A stretch of 64,000 nt of DNA from the NCBI GenBank assembly GCA_937898675.1, contig CALEJB010000038.1, positions 1 through 64,000 on the forward strand, given 5' to 3'. The stretch comes from an uncultured Prevotellaceae bacterium. GTDB taxonomy: Bacteria; Bacteroidota; Bacteroidia; Bacteroidales; Muribaculaceae. The notes beneath the pieces were generated by a model. That model was given only the letters and a program-made list of their open reading frames with translations. It had not been told where the DNA came from and did no database searches. Below, one piece after another: positions 51,765-61,079 of the stretch. Within the stretch, counting starts at the first letter, position 1; every line of letters starts with the position of its first letter. A program made the position numbers and the translations under genes.

Positions 51765-51800
51765 TCGCGTCATGCGTGCCGCGGCACGTGCGCCACGCGA
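51765..51800 (+). promoter_or_regulatory. GC-rich hairpin in the susC leader
   Basis: TCGCGT pairs with ACGCGA, and inside is the palindrome GTGCCGCGGCAC. The susC start is 72 bases further. In an otherwise AT-rich leader this may control stability or translation. Confidence 0.45.
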
Positions 51801-51871
51801 TGCGACAATTCAAGTAGGCAAGGATATAACCATTTAATTATCAATATAATATTAACTTTAAAGATTAAAAG

Positions 51872-54800
51872 ATGAAGCAGGTAAACATTAGAATTCCTTT
51901 GAGGATTCTCGCCCTTGTGATGGGACTTTTCCTGTCACTGGGAGCCTATGCACAGATTACTGTGAACGGCAATGTTAAGGATGCTACTGGCGAGCCTGTC
52001 ATCGGCGCGACCATTCGCGTTGCTGGCACGCAACTGGGCACTGCTACCGACTTTGACGGTAACTTCACCCTGTCGGGTGTGCCCGAGGGCGCCAAGCTCC
52101 AAATCTCGTCTGTTGGCTATGATGCCCAAGAGGTCACCGCAGCCAGCAATGTAGTAGTCACCCTCACCGAGGGCAGCCACATGCTCGACCAGGTGGTTGT
52201 CATCGGTTACGGTGTCGTCAAGAAAAACGACTTGACCGGTAGCGTGACTGCGCTCAAGCCCGATGCCAAGAACAAGGGTGTGGTTGTGAGCGCTCAGGAC
52301 ATGCTGGGCGGCAAGATCGCCGGTGTGAGCGTCACCAATAACAGCGGTGAGCCCGGCGGCGGCGCCACCATCCGCATTCGCGGCGGCTCGTCGCTCAACG
52401 CCAGCAACACCCCCCTCATCGTGATTGACGGTATTGCCATGGACAACAACGGCATCAGCGGTGTCGCTAACCCCCTGTCGCTGCTCAACCCCCAGGACAT
52501 CGAGAGCTTCAACGTGCTCAAGGATGCTTCGGCCACTGCCATCTACGGCAGCCGCGGCAGCAACGGCGTTATCATCATCACCACCAAGAAGGGCCGCATT
52601 GGCCAGCGCCCCAGCGTGTCCTACAACGGCAGCGTGACCTGGAGCAAGAAGAACAAGACCATCGAGGTGATGGACGGCGATGAGTACCGCGCCTTTGTCA
52701 AGGAAATCTTTGCCGGCGACTCTCGCGAGGACAACGCCCTCAAGCTGCTGGGCAACGCCAACACCGACTGGCAGGAAGAGATTTACCGCACGGCTTTGAG
52801 CCACGACCACAACCTCACCGTCAGCGGCTCGGTGGGCAACCTCCTTCCTTACCGCGTGTCGCTGGGCTTTACCGACCAGCAGGGTATCCTCAAGACCTCG
52901 GACTACAAGCGCTACACCGTGGCCCTGAACCTGAATCCCTCGCTGCTGGAGGACCACTTGACCTTTAACCTCAACGGCAAGTTTGCATGGACCAAGTCCC
53001 GCTTTGTGGACACCGGCGCCGTGGGCAATGCCGTGCGCATGGACCCCACCCAGCCCGTGTGGGTCACCTCGCAGTATGCACAGGGCCTGGAGAATGCCGA
53101 AATGATTAACTCCCTGGGCCAGACGATTACCAGGACCATCCGTCCCGAGGTCTATAACGGCGTGGGCGGCTACTTCGACTGGCTGCAGGTCAACAACGCC
53201 GACCCCGCTTGGCCCTACACCAAGAACACCAACGCGCCCTACAACCCCGTGGCCATGCTCGACAACCACGACAATGTGGGCCGCACCCACTCGTTTGTGG
53301 GCAGCGCCGACATCGACTACAAGATTCACGGCTTTGAGGACTTGCGCCTGCACCTGACCCTGGGCGGCGACTTCACCAGCGGCCACGGCTACAACATCAG
53401 CAAGAACATCTCCAACACCTCCAACTACTATGGCAACAACAGCTGGTACACCCAGACCAAGGAGAACATGCAGCTGAGTGCCTATGCCCAGTACTACAAG
53501 GACTTTGACGAGAAGAACCACTTCGACATCATGGGCGGCTACGAGTGGTCGCACAACTGGCGCAAGGAGTACAACGAGTCGTGGGGCACCTATCCCGGCA
53601 ACTCGGCGCTCGTGTTTGGCGCCACCGACGGCCTGGTTGTAACTCCCGGCCAGTGGATTCCCGGCGCCACCTACAACGTGGGCGACAGCAAGGCCGGTGC
53701 CATCCGTGCCGAGGGCGTTTACCGCCAGAGCAACGGCCTGGGCTACCGCACCGAGAACTACCTGGTATCGTTCTTTGGCCGTGCCAACTACAGCTATGAC
53801 AACCGCTACTATCTCACCTTCACCATGCGTGACGACGGCAGCTCGCGCTTCAAGAAGCACTGGGCCCTGTTCCCCTCGGCAGCGTTTGCCTGGAAAATCA
53901 GCGGCGAGGACTTCATGCAGGACGGCGCTTTCAGCGACCTCAAGCTGCGCCTGGGCTGGGGTAAGACCGGCCAGCAGGAAGGCATTGGCGACTACAACTA
54001 CTTTGCCAGCTATGTGATGAGCAACGGCAGCCAGGGTTCCTACTACGACATCACCGGCGACGGCTCCAAGGCCAAGCCCAACGTCTATAACCCCGAACTG
54101 AAGTGGGAGACCACTACCACCACCAACATCGGTCTGGACTGGGGCATCATGAACCAGCGCCTGAGCGGTAGCATCGACTGGTACTACCGCAAGACCACCG
54201 ACCTGTTGAACTGGTCAACCTTCTCGGCCATGACCAACTTCAAGAACGCCTTCTACAAGAACATCGGCTCGCTGCGCAACACCGGCATCGAGTTCTCCTT
54301 GAACTGGAAGGCCATCTCCACCACCGACCTGTTGTGGACCATCGACTATAACCTCACCTGCAACAGCAACAAGATTACCGAGCTCGTGAACAGCGACCCC
54401 GACTACTATGTGACCACCGGCAGCATCGGCATCAACGGCACGGTGCAGGCCCACATGGTAGGGCATCCCGCCAGCAGCTTCTTTGTTTACCAGCAGGTTT
54501 ACGACCAGGCCGGCAAGCCCATCGAGGGCCAGGTGGTTGACCGCAACGGTGACGGTGTCATCAGCGACGGTGACAAGTACATCTACAAGTCGCCCAACGC
54601 CCCCGTGACCATGGGACTGGGTTCGCGCCTCGACTGGAAGAACTGGGACTTTGGCTTCAACCTGCGCGCCAGCATCGGCAACTACCTGTTCAACAATGTG
54701 CAGCAGGGCTACCACAACGTGAGCAAGGCTGCCGTGTTTGAGGAGGTGTCGGGCTTCTACCTGAACAACCGTCCCGTCAGCTCGGTTGAACTGGGCTGGC

Positions 54801-55072
54801 AGACCTATGACAACATCGCTATCATGAGCGACTACTGGGTACAGAACGCCTCGTTCCTCAAGTGTGACAACATCACGCTGGGCTACAGCTTCGCCAACCT
54901 GCTCAAGAGCGGCGGTTACAGCGGTTTGAACGGCCGTGTCTATGCCACCGCGTCCAATGTGTTCTGCATCACTAAGTATGACGGCATCGACCCCGAGGTG
55001 TTTGGCGGCATCGGCGGCGACATCTATCCGCGCCCCATCTCGTTCATCCTGGGCCTGAGCCTGAACTTCTAA
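51872..55072 (+). CDS. SusC-like TonB-dependent outer-membrane transporter
   Basis: 1066 residues. After a signal peptide (to AYAQ) come an N-terminal carboxypeptidase-like (DUF4480) domain (ITVNGNVKDATGEPVIGATIRVAGTQLGTATDFDGNFTLSG), a plug domain with DQVVVIGYGVVKKNDLTGSV (TonB box and SusC signature) and IRIRGGSSLNASNTPLIVIDGI, and a 22-strand barrel ending in PRPISFILGLSLNF. It imports glycan oligomers in complex with the SusD lipoprotein encoded next. It has a strong codon bias. Substrate class (starch/maltodextrin) is inferred from the amylase and SusE/F genes. Confidence 0.97.
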   Translation: MKQVNIRIPLRILALVMGLFLSLGAYAQITVNGNVKDATGEPVIGATIRVAGTQLGTATDFDGNFTLSGVPEGAKLQISSVGYDAQEVTAASNVVVTLTEGSHMLDQVVVIGYGVVKKNDLTGSVTALKPDAKNKGVVVSAQDMLGGKIAGVSVTNNSGEPGGGATIRIRGGSSLNASNTPLIVIDGIAMDNNGISGVANPLSLLNPQDIESFNVLKDASATAIYGSRGSNGVIIITTKKGRIGQRPSVSYNGSVTWSKKNKTIEVMDGDEYRAFVKEIFAGDSREDNALKLLGNANTDWQEEIYRTALSHDHNLTVSGSVGNLLPYRVSLGFTDQQGILKTSDYKRYTVALNLNPSLLEDHLTFNLNGKFAWTKSRFVDTGAVGNAVRMDPTQPVWVTSQYAQGLENAEMINSLGQTITRTIRPEVYNGVGGYFDWLQVNNADPAWPYTKNTNAPYNPVAMLDNHDNVGRTHSFVGSADIDYKIHGFEDLRLHLTLGGDFTSGHGYNISKNISNTSNYYGNNSWYTQTKENMQLSAYAQYYKDFDEKNHFDIMGGYEWSHNWRKEYNESWGTYPGNSALVFGATDGLVVTPGQWIPGATYNVGDSKAGAIRAEGVYRQSNGLGYRTENYLVSFFGRANYSYDNRYYLTFTMRDDGSSRFKKHWALFPSAAFAWKISGEDFMQDGAFSDLKLRLGWGKTGQQEGIGDYNYFASYVMSNGSQGSYYDITGDGSKAKPNVYNPELKWETTTTTNIGLDWGIMNQRLSGSIDWYYRKTTDLLNWSTFSAMTNFKNAFYKNIGSLRNTGIEFSLNWKAISTTDLLWTIDYNLTCNSNKITELVNSDPDYYVTTGSIGINGTVQAHMVGHPASSFFVYQQVYDQAGKPIEGQVVDRNGDGVISDGDKYIYKSPNAPVTMGLGSRLDWKNWDFGFNLRASIGNYLFNNVQQGYHNVSKAAVFEEVSGFYLNNRPVSSVELGWQTYDNIAIMSDYWVQNASFLKCDNITLGYSFANLLKSGGYSGLNGRVYATASNVFCITKYDGIDPEVFGGIGGDIYPRPISFILGLSLNF

Positions 55073-55110
55073 TTTAGTTGCCACATTCATTTTTTAAGCA
55101 ATATATCACT

Positions 55111-56781
55111 ATGACAAAGTTTTATAAGTATATACAATGTGCAGCAGCGGCAGTGCTCGTGTGTGCCGGCCTGGCCTCGTGCGTCAACGACCTTGATGTC
55201 GAGCCCATCGACCCCGCTCTGCAGAGCGACGTGACCCCCGAGCAGCTCTTCAACAAGTGCTACTCGATGTTCGCCACCTCGGGCAACAACGGCGGTGACG
55301 ACAATGTTGATGTTGACGGCATCGACGGCGGTTTCCAGCACAAGTACCGCCAGATGTGGAACTCCAACGAGCTCACCAGCGACGAGGCCATCTGCGGCTG
55401 GGGCGATGAGGGCATCCCCTCCTACTGCCACAACAGCTACGATGCCAGCCATCCCATGCTCGCCGGCTACTACAGCGGCCTGTGCATTGGCGTGACCTTC
55501 TGCAACCAGTACCTGGAGGCGTTTGCCGACTACGACGCCACCATGACGGCCGAGGTGCGCTTCCTGCGCGCTTTCCAGTTCTACCTGCTCACCGACGCCT
55601 TTGGCAACATCCCCTTTGCCACCGAAATCTCGGGTGAGAATCCCCCGCAAAAGAGCCGCGCCGAGGTGTGCGCATTCATTGAGAGCGAGCTCAAGGCCAT
55701 CACGGGCGAGGACCCCAGCGACAACGCCACCATCCTCAACAACCCTGCACCCAAGAAGTACGGCACCGCTGGCTATGGCCGCATCGACAAGGCCGCAGCC
55801 TGGCTGCTGCTTGCCCGCCTCTACCTCAACAGCGAGGTTTATACCGGCCAGGCCAAGTGGGCCGAGGCCCGTGACTATGCCAAGAAGGTGATGGACAGCA
55901 ACTACAAGCTGCACACCCAGGGCTACGCCGGCACCGGCGCTGACGGCGTGTACCGCGAGTTCACCGCCTACCAGATGCTCTTCATGGGCGATAACGGCAC
56001 CACCGACGCTGCCTACGAGGCTGTGTTCCCCGTCATCCAGGACGGCCTGCGCACCACCTCCTATGGCGGCAGCAACTTCCTGATTGCCTCCACCTTTGAC
56101 AGCGACATGCACCCCTATCCCTACGACGAGAGCGAGGTGAACGGCCTGTACAACAACAACACCTGGGGCGGCAACCGCGCCCGTCCCGAGCTGGTGCGCC
56201 TGTTCTTCCCCAACGACGATGCCCCCGTGGGCCATGCTTACTCTGTGTCGATGGCAGCCGAGGACGACCGCGCACTGTTTGAGACCGAGGGCCGCATCCT
56301 CAATGTCGAGAACGAGACCGACTTCAAGAACGGCTTTGCTGTTGCCAAGTTCACCAACTTCAAGTGCGACGGCTCCAAGGGCAGCGACAACACCTTCCCC
56401 GACTCGCACCTGTTCTACATGCGCACCGCCGAGGCTTACCTGACCTATGCCGAGGCACTTACCCGCCTGGCAGGCGGCACCGCCCCCGACGAGGCCGTGG
56501 CAGCCATCAACGCCATTCGCGCACGTGCCCATGCCAAGGAGCGCACGAGCTACACCTTGAACCAAATCCTCGACGAGTGGGGCCGTGAGTTCTACTTCGA
56601 GGCACGCCGCCGCGTCGATTTGATTCGTTTCGGCAAGTTTGGCGGTCCCACCGATTATCAGTGGCAATGGAAGGGCGGCACCTACGAGGGCCGTGACTTT
56701 GAGGCCTTCCGCAATGTGTTTGCACTGCCCACCACCGACCTAATCGTGAACAGCAACCTGGTACAGAACCCCGGTTATTGA
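55111..56781 (+). CDS. SusD-like glycan-binding lipoprotein
   Basis: 556 residues. It has a lipoprotein signal (lipobox LASC, Cys22), a RagB/SusD helical TPR scaffold (FLRAFQFYLLTDAFGNIPFA, AAWLLLARLYLNSEVYTGQAKWAEARDYAKKVM), and the conserved C-terminal part with FYMRTAEAYLTYAEALTRL, INAIRARAHA and EWGREFYFEARRRVDLIRFGKF. It caps the SusC barrel and binds the glycan. I start at the ATG at 55111; the frame before it begins at a TTG and is not part of the signal peptide. Confidence 0.96.
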   Translation: MTKFYKYIQCAAAAVLVCAGLASCVNDLDVEPIDPALQSDVTPEQLFNKCYSMFATSGNNGGDDNVDVDGIDGGFQHKYRQMWNSNELTSDEAICGWGDEGIPSYCHNSYDASHPMLAGYYSGLCIGVTFCNQYLEAFADYDATMTAEVRFLRAFQFYLLTDAFGNIPFATEISGENPPQKSRAEVCAFIESELKAITGEDPSDNATILNNPAPKKYGTAGYGRIDKAAAWLLLARLYLNSEVYTGQAKWAEARDYAKKVMDSNYKLHTQGYAGTGADGVYREFTAYQMLFMGDNGTTDAAYEAVFPVIQDGLRTTSYGGSNFLIASTFDSDMHPYPYDESEVNGLYNNNTWGGNRARPELVRLFFPNDDAPVGHAYSVSMAAEDDRALFETEGRILNVENETDFKNGFAVAKFTNFKCDGSKGSDNTFPDSHLFYMRTAEAYLTYAEALTRLAGGTAPDEAVAAINAIRARAHAKERTSYTLNQILDEWGREFYFEARRRVDLIRFGKFGGPTDYQWQWKGGTYEGRDFEAFRNVFALPTTDLIVNSNLVQNPGY

Positions 56782-56823
56782 TGCATCAATGTCAAACATT
56801 AACGACAAAAAGACCAAAAGACA

Positions 56824-58020
56824 ATGAAAAAAATCATTTTATCATCACTGATGCTGCTGTGCATGGCCGCCATGTTCACGGCGTGTGACGATGACAATAA
56901 TTCCAATCCCACGCTTGTCCAGCCCTCCACGTTTGTGCTGAACGAGCCGCAGAACAAGATGGTGGACCTGGCCTATTCAGGCTACATCCCCATGACCTGG
57001 AATCAGCCTGATTATGGCGGCTGGCCTGCTGCTGTCGAGTATCAAATGGCTGTGTCGCTCACGGGTAACTACACCGTGTCCACCGCACAGGCCGAGGCCG
57101 ACAAGACCGGCGCCACTGTTGCCGACTATAGCATGCTGCCCACCATTTACAAGTCGTGCAGCGGCGACATCGCTGCTACCGACCTGGCAACGGCACTGCA
57201 AAAGATTGCCCAGTGGCAAATGGGCGAAGTGCCCGAGAAGGTTACCGTGTATGTCGTGTGCTATGCCAACACGGCAGGCGCCCAGCAGGTGGCATCCAAT
57301 GTGGTCACCTTTGAGGTCAATCCTTACTATGTAGAGCTCGTGCCCGCTCCCATCGAGCTGTGGTACCTTGTTGGTTCTGAGATTGGCTCTGCCGCTTGGG
57401 ACAACGGCGCCGGCAGCGTTGGCAGCGGCGGTCTGGTGCCCATGTACCCCATCGCCGGCAACGAGTATGACATGAGCACCGGCCACGGCGAGATTCAGTA
57501 TGCAGGCTACTTCAACGCCGGCAGCCAGTTCAAGCTCGTGCGCGTGCCCGGCGACTGGAACGACCAGTTGAACTATACCAATGTGTCGAGTCCCGGCGCG
57601 TTCCTCGAGGACCTGGACGGCGACAACCACAACATCGGCATTGCCGAGGCCGGCTATTACATCCTGCGCCTCAACACAGCCACCAGGACTCTCGTTATCG
57701 AGAAGTATGACAAGGCTGTGGGCGTTTACAGCCAGATTGCCATGCCCGGCAGCTATCAGGAGTGGGATGTGACCAAGAACCTCATGAATCCCATGAGCAC
57801 GATGACCGAGAACCACGACTGGTATGTCAAGACCCTGGTGCTCGATGCCGACTGCACGCTCAAGTTTGCTGCCAACGGCGCTTGGGACTACAACTGGGGC
57901 GCTCTGGACTTCCCCTATGGCCTGGGTACAAACGGCGGCAAGGACATCCCTGTCACTGCAGGCACCTACAATGTGTATTTCAACGACATCCTGGGAGCAT
58001 ACAACTTTGTTGCTCAGTAA
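56824..58020 (+). CDS. SusE-like outer-membrane starch-binding lipoprotein
   Basis: 398 residues with lipobox FTAC. An N-terminal SusE domain (about 35-165) is followed by two starch-binding-type beta domains: one starting ELWYLVGSEIGSAAWDNG and one starting VGVYSQIAMPGSYQEWD and ending NVYFNDILGAYNFVAQ. By analogy with SusE/SusF it binds starch at the cell surface. It is third in the operon; the gap to the next gene carries a hairpin. Confidence 0.9.
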   Translation: MKKIILSSLMLLCMAAMFTACDDDNNSNPTLVQPSTFVLNEPQNKMVDLAYSGYIPMTWNQPDYGGWPAAVEYQMAVSLTGNYTVSTAQAEADKTGATVADYSMLPTIYKSCSGDIAATDLATALQKIAQWQMGEVPEKVTVYVVCYANTAGAQQVASNVVTFEVNPYYVELVPAPIELWYLVGSEIGSAAWDNGAGSVGSGGLVPMYPIAGNEYDMSTGHGEIQYAGYFNAGSQFKLVRVPGDWNDQLNYTNVSSPGAFLEDLDGDNHNIGIAEAGYYILRLNTATRTLVIEKYDKAVGVYSQIAMPGSYQEWDVTKNLMNPMSTMTENHDWYVKTLVLDADCTLKFAANGAWDYNWGALDFPYGLGTNGGKDIPVTAGTYNVYFNDILGAYNFVAQ

Positions 58021-58042
58021 GAATTAATAATCAGTCAGCGCT

Positions 58043-58072
58043 GCGGGCGAGCGTCCCGCGACCATCGCCCGC
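58043..58072 (+). promoter_or_regulatory. Intercistronic hairpin between the SusE- and SusF-like genes
   Basis: GCGGGCGA pairs with TCGCCCGC around a 14-base loop, no T-tract. It may protect or attenuate the operon message. Confidence 0.45.
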
Positions 58073-58105
58073 CGGCGTTGATACCAATATAGACAAACAG
58101 TTATT

Positions 58106-59581
58106 ATGAAGAAGTTTTTATGTTTTGCCGCAACCGCGCTGTTGCTGGCAAGTTGTACCGAAGACTTTAAGGACTGGGCCGACCCGCAGAGCAATCCTCA
58201 GGGCGATATCGTTGCTTTTGGCAACGGTTCGGTATCTCCTGTTGGCGTGATTGACTTTGCCACGGTCGAGACCGAGATGGTGAAGGTGGTGGACATCACT
58301 GCCCCCACCACTACCGACGAGGCCTACACGCCCTCCTATAGCATCATCCTCAACGGCGAGACCCTGCCGCTGGAGGCCGACGGCACCATGCTGGCCGAGA
58401 TGCTGGAGAACTTTGTGCTCATGAACTACGGCCAGGCTCCTGTGCAGCGTGACATCGATGCCCGCGTGCGTTGCGTGATGAGCAACGGCGGCACGGCCAC
58501 CAGCATCGTGAGCGAGCCCTTTGTGCTGAGCGTGATTCCCGATGCTCCCGTGATTTCGAGCGCTTACTACTATGTGGGCACGAGCAACAACTGGACGCCC
58601 TGTGACGGCGGCTTCAAGCTGGACAACGGCGGCGGCGATGTATATGCCAACCCCGTGTTCAGCGTTACCGTTCCCGCCATCTATGGCGAGGACGGCGTGC
58701 GCCAGGACAACTGGTTCAAGCTCTATTCCCAGGAGACGATGGACCTGGGCGCCGACGGTTTCTGGAGCGGCGACTTTGTGGGCTATAGCGTCAATGGCGG
58801 CAACGACCTGAGCGGCACCTTTGTCGAGGGCGCCAACGACCAGGTGGCATTTGCCTTCATGATCCCCGGCACCATCGAGGCCGACAGGTATCGCCTGACC
58901 TTTAACATGCTCACCCGTGAGTTCTCCATCGAGCCCGTGATTGACCTGGGCACCCCCGACCTGTGGTATCTCGTCGGCGCATGCATCGGTGACGGCTCGT
59001 GGGGCAACAACGCCGGCGGCGAGGGCGTTTCGCTCACCCCGCTCTATCCCGACCCCGACAACTACTCGATGCTGACCTATGTGGGCTACTTCCCCGCCGG
59101 ACAGGGCTTCAAGCTCATCCACACCCCGGGCAGCTGGGGCGAGCAGTGGGGCATGGGCTCCAACGGCCTCGTGAAGAATGACGGCGGCAGCAGCGACATC
59201 AAGGTGGATGCCGACGGCTACTACAAGATTACCTACGACCTGGTGGCCGACGCCGTGATTATCGAGAAATATACCGGCGCTGTCGGTGTTTACGCCTCGA
59301 TTAACATGCCCGGCGACTATCAGGGCTGGAATGCTGGCGGCGATGCCATGAATCCCATGACCACCATCGTGGAGAACCACGACTGGATGCTCAAGGGCGT
59401 GACCTATGCCGGCACTGCCCTCAAGTTTGCAGCCAACGGCGGTTGGGACGTGAACTGGGGCGCCGAGGCCTTCCCCGTGGGCGTTGGTGTGCAGAACGGC
59501 TCCAACATCACTGTCGAGGCAGGCACCTATGACATCATGTTCAACGACATCCTGGGCAAGTACTATTTCATGGCCAAGTGA
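58106..59581 (+). CDS. SusF-like outer-membrane starch-binding lipoprotein
   Basis: 491 residues with lipobox LLASC. An N-terminal SusE/F domain is followed by three beta domains of starch-binding type: YYYVGTSNNWTPCDGGFKL (near 155), DLWYLVGACIGDGSWGNNAGG (near 290) and GVYASINMPGDYQGWNAGGD (near 395), ending NDILGKYYFMAK. The last two pair closely with those of the SusE-like protein, so the two genes are paralogues, this one carrying an extra module. A strong terminator follows. Confidence 0.9.
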   Translation: MKKFLCFAATALLLASCTEDFKDWADPQSNPQGDIVAFGNGSVSPVGVIDFATVETEMVKVVDITAPTTTDEAYTPSYSIILNGETLPLEADGTMLAEMLENFVLMNYGQAPVQRDIDARVRCVMSNGGTATSIVSEPFVLSVIPDAPVISSAYYYVGTSNNWTPCDGGFKLDNGGGDVYANPVFSVTVPAIYGEDGVRQDNWFKLYSQETMDLGADGFWSGDFVGYSVNGGNDLSGTFVEGANDQVAFAFMIPGTIEADRYRLTFNMLTREFSIEPVIDLGTPDLWYLVGACIGDGSWGNNAGGEGVSLTPLYPDPDNYSMLTYVGYFPAGQGFKLIHTPGSWGEQWGMGSNGLVKNDGGSSDIKVDADGYYKITYDLVADAVIIEKYTGAVGVYASINMPGDYQGWNAGGDAMNPMTTIVENHDWMLKGVTYAGTALKFAANGGWDVNWGAEAFPVGVGVQNGSNITVEAGTYDIMFNDILGKYYFMAK

Positions 59582-59594
59582 TGCCTGACTAAGC

Positions 59595-59641
59595 CCTGCG
59601 GGGCTGATGCACAAGCCGCATTGGCCCCGCAGGTTTTTTTA
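59595..59641 (+). terminator. Terminator of the susCDEF-like operon
   Basis: CCTGCGGGGC pairs with GCCCCGCAGG around a 19-base loop and is followed by eight T. Confidence 0.92.
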
Positions 59642-59677
59642 TGACTAATTTCTGTTAACCAATAAACAATTTGACGC

Positions 59678-60934
59678 ATGAAGAAAATTTTTACTACTCT
59701 TGCAATGGCCATGACGCTTGTTTTTGCGTCACAGGCAAGTGTTTACCTTGTGGGCAGCGCCCCCTTTGGTGATTGGAACCCCGCCGTGGGCACCGAGATG
59801 ACCGACAACGGCAATGGCGTTTACACCTACACCGCCCACCTGAGCGGCACCATCTGGTTCGTCTTTGCCGACGGCCTCGACGGCAGCTGGGATGTGTTCA
59901 ACGGCACCTATCGCATCGGCCCGTCGGGCGGCAGCGACCAGACCGTGAATGTTGACAACTGGGTAACCACCCAGCGCCAGGGCAACGGCAACGGCGCCTA
60001 CAAGTTCACCGCTTCGAGCACCGGCGACGACTACACCTTCACCCTCGACATGAACACCATGCAGTTCAAAATCGAAGGCTATGTGGCTCCTATCACCGAG
60101 ACCGTTTACAGTGTTGCAGGCACCCCCGCCGCCTTGTTTGGCGACACCGAGTGGGACCAGACCAACCCCGCCACCGAGATGGCCAAGCAGGACGACGGCA
60201 CCTATGCCTACACCGCCAAGAATGTGTTCCTCGCCGAGGGCACCCTCATCGAGTTCAAGGTGGTGGTGAACCACGACTGGGGCGAGGCCTATCCCGCGTC
60301 TAATTTCCAGTACACCATGGCCGAGACCGGCGAGTTTGACGTGACCTTCACGTTCAACCCCGAGACCCAGGAGGTGGGCATCGAACCCACCCGCGTGGCT
60401 GAACTGGACCCCCGCACCGGCGAGCTCTACATCATGGGCGAGGCCAACGGCAACCTGTGGGCTCCCAATGTGGGCGTGAAGATGGACACCGAGGACCAGA
60501 ATGTGTTCACGGCATCTTTTGAGGCCACCGGCACCAACGAGTTTGACGGCGTGAACTACAGCTACCTGTCATTCACCACCAAGCTCGCCGACAACGATGT
60601 GGACTGGGAGAGCATCGCTCCCTACCGCTGCGGCGCGTTGGAAAACGACACGCAGGTAACCGACGACCTGCTGGGCACCGAGATTCCCTTGAGCGGCTTT
60701 TGCCAGAGCAAGAGCTTTATGGTTCCCGCCGGCAAGTATGACATCGTCATCAACCTGGACAACAAGACCATGGCGCTCACCAAGAGCGCAAGTGTCGATG
60801 AGGTTAACGCAGGCGGCAACGCTGCTCCCGTCGCTTACTACGACATCACCGGCCGCCAGCTCAGCGGCTTGCAGCAGGGTGTGAACATCGTGAAGATGAG
60901 CGACGGCAGCACCATGAAGGTGCTCGTGAAGTAA
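59678..60934 (+). CDS. Secreted starch-binding-like protein with T9SS-type C-terminal tail
   Basis: 418 residues with a signal peptide. The first module (VYLVGSAPFGDWNPAVG ... GTIWFVFAD, about 22-132) is the same as the N-terminal module of the CotH protein at 44626-46551. A second beta module follows (VYSVAGTPAALFGDTEWDQTNPATEM, about 145-255), then a third (LYIMGEANGNLWAPNVGVKM). The C-terminus YYDITGRQLSGLQQGVNIVKM ... VLVK matches the sorting domain of type IX secreted proteins. I infer a released or surface-attached starch-binding protein. It starts 36 bases after the operon terminator, so its expression depends on read-through or a promoter I could not see. Confidence 0.8.
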   Translation: MKKIFTTLAMAMTLVFASQASVYLVGSAPFGDWNPAVGTEMTDNGNGVYTYTAHLSGTIWFVFADGLDGSWDVFNGTYRIGPSGGSDQTVNVDNWVTTQRQGNGNGAYKFTASSTGDDYTFTLDMNTMQFKIEGYVAPITETVYSVAGTPAALFGDTEWDQTNPATEMAKQDDGTYAYTAKNVFLAEGTLIEFKVVVNHDWGEAYPASNFQYTMAETGEFDVTFTFNPETQEVGIEPTRVAELDPRTGELYIMGEANGNLWAPNVGVKMDTEDQNVFTASFEATGTNEFDGVNYSYLSFTTKLADNDVDWESIAPYRCGALENDTQVTDDLLGTEIPLSGFCQSKSFMVPAGKYDIVINLDNKTMALTKSASVDEVNAGGNAAPVAYYDITGRQLSGLQQGVNIVKMSDGSTMKVLVK

Positions 60935-60960
60935 TCGCGACATCACATTTGATTATTCAG

Positions 60961-60996
60961 GGCGGTCTGAGTCAATGGCTCGGGCCGCCATTTTTG
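60961..60996 (+). terminator. Terminator after the T9SS-tailed protein gene
   Basis: GGCGGtC pairs with GgCCGCC (one mismatch) around a 15-base loop, followed by ATTTTTG. Confidence 0.7.
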
Positions 60997-61007
60997 CGGC
61001 TGAAAGG

Positions 61008-61039
61008 TTTGCATCGCAGTGAGATATTGACTAATTTTG
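61008..61039 (+). promoter_or_regulatory. Consensus promoter of the FGE-domain gene
   Basis: -33 TTTG at 61008-61011 and -7 TAATTTTG at 61032-61039, with exactly 20 bp between. No operator core is present, unlike susC and the amylase. Confidence 0.75.
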
Positions 61040-61079
61040 TAGCGTTTAATGAGAAACTTAATCAACGACAACCACGACG

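Noticed and set aside
51935..53860. A 641-codon minus-strand frame inside susC
   Set aside because: susC is unmistakable; the antisense frame is Val/Ala/Gly-rich shadow sequence.
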